Shown piece by piece: positions 23,299-32,900 of a DNA stretch of 64,000 nt (within the stretch, counting starts at the first letter, position 1; every line of letters begins with the position of its first letter). Location: assembly GCA_018466975.1 (NCBI GenBank), contig CM031563.1, positions 372,001 through 436,000 on the forward strand, read 5' to 3'. The notes under the pieces were generated by a model, which did no database searches, was not told the DNA's origin, and saw nothing but the letters and a program-made list of their open reading frames with translations. The translations under genes and the position numbers were made by a program. Source of the DNA: Sparassis latifolia (Eukaryota > Basidiomycota > Agaricomycetes > Polyporales > Sparassidaceae).

Positions 23299-25559
23299 AT
23301 GTACGAGGTGGACGAGTCGCCGGACGACCGCATCACTAGCGAGCGATTCTTACGCTCCAGAATGGTTCAAGTTCTCCCTCTTGTTCGCTATGTTCCAGCA
23401 CCAGAGGACGGGTCCACGGCTGCGCCCGAACTTCGGGATTGGGAGAACTCAGAATTTACTGATTTTCCTCTGGAGGACCACAATTCCAGGTGCTACATAT
23501 GCTGGGAGGACTACCAGCCACCCCGGAGGAAGTCAACACTGATCGCATTTGCATCAGAGCAGGAGACTCCCGAGCTGCTCAAGCAGTTTGCATGCGGCCA
23601 TGCTTTCCATGTACGTGGCAGTGCGTCTCTTCCGACCCGTGCAATTTGTAATCCTGTACTGCAGAAACGGTGTGCAGAACATTGGGCGCGTGAGAATGAT
23701 ACGTGTTTCTTGTGCCGGAGAAACCTTCGTCCGCCTGAGGGTACTCAGACGGAGGCGGAATGGTCTGCAATGTACAACCTCTTAGATGATCAGAATGGGG
23801 TAGTCGAAAGAGCGGTACAATTGCAACTACTGCATACCTTCGAATGGTGGTTTCTTTCTCTTCCTCAGACCATAGGTCTAAACATGCTCACGTTTGCTTG
23901 AACTTTACTTCTATGATTGTAGGGGACGTGCCTATCAAGCACGCTTCTCGGCGGACAGCAGATACCTCGCATTTGGATGTGGCCCAAATGGTGTATGGAT
24001 ATTGGACATCGCCACAACCTCAGTTCGGTATGATGGGGTTTCCTATCATCTCCTGTGAATGTAAACTTACCACATTTATTAATCCTTGTCCTATAATACA
24101 TGTAATCACACAGCACTTTCGAAGATGGATCAGTCTCCTCCTCATGCTTTGGCCCGAATGGACAGATACTTGCCACAGGACATGCAGATGGTCACATAAA
24201 TGTGAGCCATTATCCAGTCTGGTAGTTGTAATGGCTGCAATAGCCCCCATACTCTTTGAGTTATGTTGAGCTGGAATGCATTCTCCCCTCCTGTGATAAC
24301 ATTAATGCTGAATGGTGTGTTCCAGATTTGGAAGAGTGATGCTGTGGAATACACACTTGATGGACATACTGCAATGACATGGGCATTTGAGGTCACAACT
24401 GATGGACGGTTGCTTATATCATTATCAGATGATGACACCATCTGGATCTGGAATACTACCAATGGGAGTGCCATTCATAGTGGGTATTGTTTGACATACT
24501 GGATTTGTGTGTAGCTCATTCTCACATCTGCTTACAGACATAAAATGCTCTGCCAGGCTGGGATTTGTATCTCTGGTGCCAGATGGATCCTTTATAGCTC
24601 ACGGGCAGGAAGGTGGCAAAATTGATCTATGGAGCGTGAAGAAAGGCAGAATTATCAAGCAGTTTAAACTCCACAGTGATAAGGTGTCTGATGCAGTTTT
24701 CACCCCCAGTGGCGAGAAAATGTTGACAGGGAGTGCTGATATGACGATGAAGGTATGGGACATGGCCACAATATTAAGTGGGGCAGCAGCACAGAGTGAA
24801 GTTGATGAGAACACACAAGAAGCAAGTCAATCTGCTGTGCCTAGTATTTGTCATGATATGCCTCATAATGGTCTATTTGTTGGGCACAAGGCATGTGCAC
24901 CTGTTCCTCTCATTGCTTTACTTGCATGACACAGAAGTTATACAGTTTCCAATCTGGCCATTAGACATATCACAAGATGGACAATGGGCAGTATCCGGTG
25001 ATGACCAGGGCATGGTTCATATTTGGGATGTGAAAACAACTGTAGTGCAGTGTGTTCTGCGGGGCCATAATAACACAGGATGTGAGTGTATTCACAATTG
25101 TTGGAATCTAGTTTCATAGAGTTATCTAAAGTGGCAGCGGTAAAGATCAGTCCAAACAACAAGCTGATAGTCACTAGTGATGACAGTGGCTGTGTTCATA
25201 TATGCAAGTACCATTCAGATGGAACTCACAGTTTGCTGTGCACCTTGAGCTCATCAGAGTATCATCATACAGGGAAATTCACTACAGCAGATTCATCTGA
25301 CAAGGAAGCACAACAAGTTCAAGCCACCTTGTTTGAACCACCGACATCACCTGTCAATGACTACATAGCTTCTGTCACTGCGACAGTGCTTCCAGTCACA
25401 TCCTCCTCCACACAGTTGAGGGTCAGTCTAGACAATGACCACCTTCTAGGACATGATGTGTCTGCCATGTCAGAGCAGACCACACACTCAGTCCTTGATG
25501 TCAAATCTCCGAAGAATTCTCGCTCCACAGCTAATAGCCCACCACCAAAGTCTATGTAG
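23299..25559 (+). CDS. RING-H2 finger fused to Tup1-like WD40 propeller
   Basis: The first exon starts MYEVDESPDDRITSERFLRS and carries CYICWEDYQPP and FACGHAFH. After a 53-nt intron, KRCAEHWARENDTCFLC completes a C-x2-C, C-x-H-x2-H-x2-C, C-x2-C RING-H2 set, as in ubiquitin E3 ligases. The same exon runs on to VQLQLLHTFEWW, which matches the entry into the propeller of Tup1 corepressors, and the next exon continues GRAYQARFSADSRYLAFGC. Further blades follow: SSSCFGPNGQILATGHADGH, LLISLSDDDTIWIWNTTNG, FIAHGQEGGKIDLWSVKKG, KMLTGSADMTMKVWDMATI, WAVSGDDQGMVHIWDVKTT and LIVTSDDSGCVHICKY. A Ser/Thr-rich tail ends in SPPPKSM. The reading frame stays open over all splices, one of which uses a GC donor (AAG|GCATGT). 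The Tup1 N-terminal tetramerisation helix is absent. The WD40 part is AT-richer than its neighbours. Joint function (a ubiquitin ligase with a WD40 substrate reader, or a corepressor derivative) is inference. Confidence 0.7.
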
Positions 25560-26107
25560 GTGCAGTTCCCTGTGCAAATAAAGGATCTAACTTAAGGCCA
25601 ATATAGCAGGAGTAAAATCTTTGCAAAATTGCGGCAACTCCTCATCCAAACCTTCTCACGCCGACACACATCTCAGCATCAAAATGAACATTGACTGTGA
25701 AAAGTGATCATTCCCATCTGCTAGTATTATCCTTGACTACATTCTGTAATGGTACAGCCTGTTTGCACTGATCTGTGTGCAAATACATCTCATGAATGTT
25801 AGCAAAGGCCAAGAGCACCACAGTGACCTTCTTGCTTTGCCCTTAGTCCAGTTGACAACAATGAAACCCTACTTGAAATCCCGACCAACATGTTGTTTGT
25901 GGAGCACAACACTGCTCTTGGGTACAAGGACGGAACCCGATGTAAATTTTGGGAGGGCAAATATCGAGATTCCAGCGAAGCAGACAGGCTCTTGGGACAC
26001 AATCACTTACATGAGCACGATTGTTCGTACACTTGAAGATGGCAGACGGTATAATGCAGTGTATGTTACTGGATGTGTTCTACGATGACGTCAATCGGCA
26101 GGCCATC
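25560..26107. other. Convergent 3' region
   Basis: An AATAAA at 25577-25582, about 18 nt after the stop codon, is a plausible polyadenylation signal for the RING-WD40 gene. The rest, up to the 3' end of the SNG1-like gene on the other strand, contains one 103-codon frame (25777-26088) without a recognisable domain. Confidence 0.5.
25577..25582 (+). terminator. Probable polyadenylation signal
   Basis: AATAAA shortly after the stop codon at 25559, in a position expected for 3'-end processing. Confidence 0.4.
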
Positions 26108-27819
26108 TCACGGAAGAGTGTGGACTCCTCTCCGCATGTTGCAGCGTAAGCGGAGGGTGGTCGCAACTGCCATTACTACAGACGACACGACAATCCAGAC
26201 CATCAATACGCTGAAGTTGAGGCCTAGATGACTCTTTGTGCCATATATAATCGTCGACGTTCCGCGAATCTGCACTGAGAGCATCAGCGGTTCTGCGCGT
26301 ATATCCATGGTTACATTGCTTACCGCATGCACCAGTGGAAAACCGTAGCCATATTTGTAAAATCCTGGCATCAGCTCATTCGAGTACGAGGCACCAGCAG
26401 AGTTCCAGAACACCCCTGTTTGGACGTAAGCTTTGAGGAGATGGGATGGGTACGTTACTTACAGAAGTTTAGGAACCAGTTTGTAGTCCAGAAACCGAAG
26501 ACCGTCACTATCGCCTCAATGGCCAATCCGAAAGCTGCATTGAATAAAATGAACACCGTAACCAAAAGTTGAAGAGAAAAGAAATACCGGAAACTGTCAT
26601 CCAGTTCAACCTGTGTAACGCAAAGCATCGGCCCTCTAAGTAGTGCATCTTGGATCGGAAAAATCGCCACTTACATCCACAGTATCACGAAGCCTCGACC
26701 TCCAAATGGTGTCGTAACCGGTATCCCGAACGCGGCTTGAATACCCGTGATGGACAGAGCAATGATGAAGTATGCAAACATGCAACTGAGCCACCGCCAC
26801 GCAATCGTCGACGTGATGTTTAAATATTCTCCGAGCAAAATGCCGATCTTGTTCGCCGTACCAGCCACGGTGAAGCTGAAAGTTATAAGCTGAAAAAAAG
26901 TGAGCACATTGCCGGTGTCAAACGCAGGTATAGACTTACAGCGATCGCTCCGCTGAGCACTGCGCCAAAAGCACTCGGGCTATATGCTGGACGAAGGTCA
27001 TTTGCCAGGTAGGAAAAGCCGGATGATAGGCACTGCGGGCAATTGAGGGCGGTTCGGATTGCCGTCGCATTGTCGAGATTGGCAGATAAGAATGTAGCAC
27101 TCGCGTTCATCGAAGCTTGCACGATGACTGGCTCAAGAATTGCGAGAATTGCTGGGACAAGATGGCTGTTGGAGGTCAACGGGTTTCGCGCGCCTTCGGA
27201 GACGACCTCGATCGCACTGGTTGGGTCATAGCTAGAATTTCCGGTGACGAGAGCCTGTCTGAGGCGTTGCGTAGCTGCAGCGTTCACTGGGCGGCGAATA
27301 GGCGTCAAACAAAGCTCATCGTGAGATTAGAATGCGTCGCTCACCAATAACAGCACCCCATGCCTGCTCGTCGTAGACAGCATCCCGCACTTCTTGGATT
27401 GATGCAAACGTGTCTCGAAAAATTAGACGAAGATGATTCGCCCGCTCAAGTGAAACCTCAAACGCGTCGACCACTTGGGAACCAAGACTATCGTCATCGA
27501 AGTTTACAACGAAAACCTCCAACTTCCCCAGATCGTCGTTCCGGATGTACGTGCCATACAGGAGAGAGACCGACGCCCAGACAATGAGCCAATTGACGAT
27601 GTTGGAATAGAAGTAGGTTCTCAGGGCTCGGCGCCGGTGCTGAGCAAACCCATCGCTGAACCAGGGATACTGGTAAAGGGGTCTGGGAGCCGCAGCCTGC
27701 TTCCTCTGAGCTTCGTCCAGCTCGGTCTTCTGTATACCGTTAAAGGCGCCAGCTCCAATGTACCGCAAGACAGGATCGGAATCCTTGAGGCATGGTGGGG
27801 GGGACCTAGATGCAGGCAT
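26108..27819 (-). CDS. SNG1-like (DUF3533) membrane protein
   Basis: Polytopic membrane protein resembling the yeast nitrosoguanidine-resistance protein SNG1. Start MPASRSPPPCLKDSDP is followed by the Pro/Trp motif YPWFSDGFAQHRRRALRTYF, then a first helix (NIVNWLIVWASVSLLYGTYI). A large extracytoplasmic domain follows (FVVNFDDDSLGSQVVDAFE, HLRLIFRDTFASIQEVRDAV, YDEQAWGAVIG). Later exons carry at least five more helices (for example LSCMFAYFIIALSITGIQAA, YFFSLQLLVTVFILFNAAFG and LMVWIVVSSVVMAVATTL). The one-helix, large-loop, helix-bundle layout with the YDEQAWGAI-type motif is characteristic of the family. Its role may be in lipid asymmetry or drug tolerance by analogy with yeast. Introns of about 50-60 nt separate the exons, and no break is seen. 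Confidence 0.82.
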
Positions 27820-27829
27820 AGGTCGAGGT

Positions 27830-28195
27830 TCAAACGGACAATGACTGGTTTATGCGGTGAAGATGTAGCGTCCTTTGTATCATACTGAAAGCTCCAGAGC
27901 CACCTATAATGAAGTAATGGTATGCTGTCAAGCCGACTAAGCATATTATATATGTATGACCCGCAATGCCAAAAATTAGTGATGCAACGCACCTACATGC
28001 GCGCGTCATCCGTCCAATCTCTTGGCTATAGACACAGCCTCGACTATGGAGCGTCATCATAAGTTCGTCTTGTTTAGACAGTCGTTTTAGTTCGCAAATT
28101 TCCCACGGGGCCACTGCTGACTGAGGGCGGGACTTGACTACGACCGCGTTGAAGCGACCATCAATTGCTGGGCTATTTGGAGGACGAACAACCAT
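27830..28195 (-). CDS. Hypothetical 121-codon open frame
   Basis: An uninterrupted ATG-initiated frame between the aminotransferase stop and the SNG1-like start, on the same strand. It begins MVVRPPNSPAIDGRF and contains a hydrophobic stretch (ASLIFGIAGHTYIICLVGLT) that could be one membrane segment, though that part also contains plausible splice signals and may be intronic. A TTTATA element sits about 40 nt upstream. I do not recognise a family. It may be chance, a small unknown gene, or the leader of a longer transcript. Confidence 0.25.
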   Translation of the reverse strand: MVVRPPNSPAIDGRFNAVVVKSRPQSAVAPWEICELKRLSKQDELMMTLHSRGCVYSQEIGRMTRACRCVASLIFGIAGHTYIICLVGLTAYHYFIIGGSGAFSMIQRTLHLHRINQSLSV

Positions 28196-28277
28196 AGAAA
28201 TTACTTATGACACAGACGCCTATCGACAGAGCGTATAAATGCTGCGTCAGCAATACCCAAGGCACGACCACTTGCGT

Positions 28278-29757
28278 TCAGGCCAGAACCTCCTCGAGTG
28301 TCTCAATGATGTGTGCAACGTCATCGGAAGTGTTGTAATGCACCAACGAAATTCGTACAACCGCGTCCTTGACATCCACTTTCGGTGCCAGTGTGTCGAT
28401 TAGCGTGTACGCATAGAAGTGGCCCCAGCGAATCCCAATCTGCAATACAGAAACGATCAGCGGTGAGGAAGGGGACTAGAAAGTCACAGGAAAGATAGCT
28501 GGACGGAGAGCTTACCTTGCCTCTCTTATCAAACTCTTTCACCAGGTCCTGGCTACGCATGGCACGATCGCCAATTACCAAAAAGCTGATGGTTGGCACT
28601 CTGCTCAGCCTGGCGTGTTCATCTCCCACAATGCGCACGCCCCTCGCCTCCTTGCTCCGTAGAAACACCAGCAGAGGCTCTATCAGAGTCTGCTCGTGGT
28701 GCGCGATCAGCTGGAACGCGTCACAGAGGTCGCCAGAAGGTGCAAGCGCACGCAGGTATGGAGGCACGGCGGTGCACCCCCACACGAGCTCGTAGCCTGG
28801 CCCGCCTGGCTGCAGCTTGTACGGTTTGGAGGCCACATCAAGGAAGGTGTGTGCCAGCGAAGACAATGAGAGCTTCAGGGAAGGTGTTCGCACATACAGC
28901 GCCGATGCGTGCGGACCGTACACCTGTGCAGGTGAATCAACACGTTTCTGCGCTTCAGTAGAGCGATTGGGTCGACGTATACCTTGTACCAGGAGAAATA
29001 GCAGTAATCGATATCCCAATCTCTGACGTCGATACGCCTGTGCGGAGCATACGCGACGCAGTCCACGCACACTTCGAGCTTCTGCACTCCTAGCTCTTTC
29101 GCTTTCGCACGAATGACTCGCACAGCCTCCTTGACGGGTACAACAGATCCAAGGATGTTTGAACACGCGGTGAACGCAACAAGGCGTGTCTTTGGCGTGA
29201 TGAGCAGAAGAAGCGTGTCTACCTCATGGAACACAGCGTAGGGGTTGTTCGGAAAAAGAGGAGACGGCGTTGCGTGCCAGTACTTGATAATGCCCCCTCG
29301 GCGAGTAGCCACTCTCTTCCAAGGCCCACAATTAGCTGCAGCGAGTTGTCAGACGGATCGGAGAGGAAGACATGTTATTGCAAGAGAAGAAGAGAATTCA
29401 CTGACACTCATGTTCGCCTGTGATGATAATTTCGTCCCCGGCATTGATATCGGCCTCCATCGCGCGTGCCAGGTTCTCAACGAGCATCGTTGAACTGCTG
29501 CCAAACGCGACCTCGTCGACGTTCTCTGCGTTGAACAGCTGCCGCGCCGCCTCAGCACCTTTCTCGACACGGACCGTACTAGTTACAGACACCGAATAGT
29601 CTGCCCCGAGCTGGACGTTCGTGTTCAGAAGGTAATCAGAGATGCGCGCAGCGGCATCGGCGAGACATTGGGAGCCGCCCGCGTTGTCCGCATACAGGAA
29701 GTCCGAGGACAGAGCGGGGAAGGCAGCGCGTACGCGGGTGACGTCGAAGGTCGTCAT
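28278..29757 (-). CDS. Class V aminotransferase / cysteine-desulfurase-like PLP enzyme
   Basis: PLP-dependent enzyme of the aminotransferase class V fold. It begins MTTFDVTRVRAAFPALSSDF followed by YADNAGGSQCL, the usual opening of the family. FGSSSTMLVENLARAM and the acidic EIIITGEHE come next. KLEVCVDCVAYAPHRRIDV carries the aspartate that contacts the PLP ring nitrogen, and FSWYKVYGPHASALYVR carries the Schiff-base lysine; the intron falls between the residues YK and VYGPH. The C-terminal domain ends NTSDDVAHIIETLEEVLA. Length (about 440 residues) is normal. Desulfurases, kynureninase-like and true aminotransferases share this fold, so the substrate is uncertain. It is on the same strand as the polyketide synthase, with only 215 bp between the PKS stop and this start, which suggests it belongs to that pathway. 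Confidence 0.85.
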
Positions 29758-29837
29758 CGTCGTTCGATAGCAGCGACGCCTGCGCGGAAATCATCGATAC
29801 GGTCACACATTAATGCTCAACCGGGTGCCCGTCCGGG

Positions 29838-29862
29838 CTTAACCCTAAATCAGGGTTAGGCT
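29838..29862. repeat. Telomere-like palindromic motif
   Basis: TAACCCT (29840-29846) faces AGGGTTA (29852-29858) across 5 bp, followed by GGCTTAGG. CCCTAA/TTAGGG is the usual fungal telomere unit. Only one unit per arm is present, so this is an oddity rather than a telomere. It sits between the PKS 3' end and the aminotransferase start. Confidence 0.5.
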
Positions 29863-29971
29863 TAGGATTATCACCCTCCGGCGAGGATCTGAATTATCAA
29901 TACAACAGTGCATTCATGGTCTATACGTACATGGAATATGCGTCCGTAAGTCTATCATTCTATATGCAACA

Positions 29972-32900
29972 TCAATCTAACATAGCCACTGCTTCCTTCA
30001 GCTTCTCCGAGACGACGCCGACCTGCGATGAAAGTCGTCAATCACTGATCATCGTGACAATTACAGCATGAAACACGCACGTATCTGGGCTCGAACGGCT
30101 CGAAGTGATTGCCAGGAATGTCAATAACGGGAACAGAGACACCAAGGACCTTCTCCCACTGCGCGACAGAGCTTGCAGGGTCGCCTCGTTCCGCCAGGAA
30201 AGCCGCCGACTCGGTCTCAACACTCGGAAGCGAGAAAGCCTCCTGTGAGCGCAACATCACTGCCTTCGGCGGAAGCACGCCGCTGGCTGGAGACTGCGAC
30301 AGATCATAGCTAATGAGCGCTCGGGTGGCATGGCGCATCTGCGCACGGACAAGCTCGGTGAGCTTGTTCGTTGACCCCTTGCCTCCGATCACGTTCTCGA
30401 TGAGCGAATCGGGGAGAGGGCTCTTCGTCAGTGGGTGGGGGGAATCGATGAGCACGATTCCAGGGACACGAATGCCGCTTCTGATGAGTTGCCGGGCTAC
30501 CTCGAAGGCAAGGACTCCTCCAAACGACCATCCTTGAATTTGTCATCATCAGCGCTCCGCACAACACGTTCCGAGAACCAAATTGAACTCACCTCCAACG
30601 ATACATCCAGTCGTACCCGAGGCAGCTTTGATCAGCTCCACGTAGTGGCTCGCCATCTCAAGCACGCCGCCGTCCCACGCATCTCCCGTCGGAAGTTTCG
30701 GGTTATGGATCCCCCAGAGTGGGCGACCGAGCGGCGAAAGGCGCGCATACGGATGGGCCATACCGCTGCCATCATGGATCAGAAAAAGAGGCAGCGTACC
30801 AGCGCTACTGCCCTCCTGCAACCTGACGGGGTTGATCTCAGTGCCGAGCAACGCAGGCTTCTCCGATTGCTCCGTGTGTTTGGGATGCACCTTCGGGACA
30901 TCGGAAGGCGGCGAGAGCATTGCCGATACCGCCGTGTCGATGTCTCGGATCGTCTTGCAGATCATGAAGACGTCTTCCGCGAGGTTGACGTTCAGCGAAG
31001 ACTGCAGAGCGTGGCGCGCCTCGATAGAAGTGAGGGAGTCCAAGCCCAGGCGCTCGAGGTCCTGGTCCTCAGACAGGTCTCGCATGGCGACGCCCAAGAT
31101 CGAGGACATGATTTCCTTAATTTTCAACAGTGAATCCGGTGTCCTGGGGCTCGAGACCTGCGTTGGGGGAGGAGAGACAATGTCACTGTCGTGGAGTGTG
31201 TCAGAGCTAGCAGAAGTCGAGGATCCACACTTGTCCTTGAGTTCCAGCACGAGATCCCCCACGCGGTTGAACGAGGCGACGGCGTTAGCATCAATGTCGC
31301 ACGAAGGCAAGAGCGCTTGGATGCGACCAGCGAGCTCAATGCTCATGAGGGAGTCTATCCCGAGGTCCGAGAGTCGCGACTGCAGCTTGATGTCGGCAAC
31401 GTTGACATCGCACGTCTCAGCGATGAGACCAATCAGCTTGTCTTCCCATCCTTGCGTTGCGGCAGGGACGCGGTTCCCTGGCTGACTAATAGCAGGTGCT
31501 GCGTGTGTTTGAGACGAACCACGTGCTACCCTCGCCAAGAGACTCTTGAACCCGGGCATCCTGAGCTTTCGGAACCGCATCCTCTTCATGTGTGCCACGA
31601 CGTTGCCCGCTGTCCCATCAAGCTCGATAGCATAAGCATCGGCGACGGCGAGCGTCTCGGAAAGGAAGCCGATGTTGCAGTAGACGCCGTACGTCGTGGA
31701 GGGATTGATGAGCTCGGGAATGGCCTTCGCCTTGTCGACTTGGCTGCAGATGAATGCTTCGTTCTGACCAGCGTTGCAATTGATGACGAATCCGGCGACG
31801 TGCAGCAAGGTGTCCATGAAGATGGGGTGGACGACGAACTGGCCAGACGAAGCCTCGGGTGGCAGTTTGACCACGGCGAAAGCGTCGACGCCGTTCGGGT
31901 CGATGGTGACCGACTTCATCGTGTGATATGCCTTCGAGTACTGGACGACCCGGGAGAAGATGACGTTGTAGGCCGTCTGCGTGAAGAAAGTCTCCGACGC
32001 CGGAGAACCGTTCTGCATGGGTTGAATGCGGCGCTCGATCATGGTCTTCGAGAGTGCCAACTTCGAGCTCGCGTATGTCGCCGATCGCTTCACGAAGAAG
32101 CCGCTGCAATGCGCCTGGTTGTCCGAAGGTGTGTCCACCCACGAGCCAATGGTAAACTTGCCCGTGTGCTTCTCGTCTCGTTCGTACGGCGTCACCTCCA
32201 CTCTAATCGTCCGACGGACCTCGGATGAATACACGAGCGGATTCGCATAGACGATCTCCGAAAGGTCTAAGACAACGTCGGGATCCAGCTTGCCAGTCTT
32301 CTCTAGCAGAATGTGTGCGGCGCCAAGTGCAAGTTCGTGGTACACCGACGCTGGGCAAAGAGCAAATCCGGCCACCAGGTGCCCCTCTATGAGATGGGAA
32401 AGAATTTCAATCGGAGTCTCGAAAACGGCTGCTTCTTCCACGTCTGGAGGCGGCACGCTGATACAAGTACCCAGCAAGGAGAAACGCGGCGGAGCTGCAG
32501 CCTTGGTAACAGGGGCATCGAGGCTCTGGGTCGGACGTTCGTCCTCATACTGCACCCAGAATCGGGTGTCGGCGAACGGATACGAGGGAAGGTCGACGAG
32601 TCTGGCAGTCTGCGCGAGATCAGTGAACACGCTGCGCCACGAGAGGGACGTCTGAGCGCAGTACAAGCTAGAGAGAGTTCCGCACAGAGTTTCCCAGTCC
32701 AGTATGTCCTTGCGGAGCGACGGAAGGTGCAGGGTGTTCTGCGACGCAAGAGGAATGGAGCGCAACATGGGGAGTGTTGTAGGGTGCGGTCCGATCTCTA
32801 TCCAAGCAGACACCTTCGCGAACTCCTCAATACCCATGAGGCTCGTCACCCCTTGTTCGAACTGGACAGGTTCTCCGCAGTGACGGGAGAAGTAGTCAGG

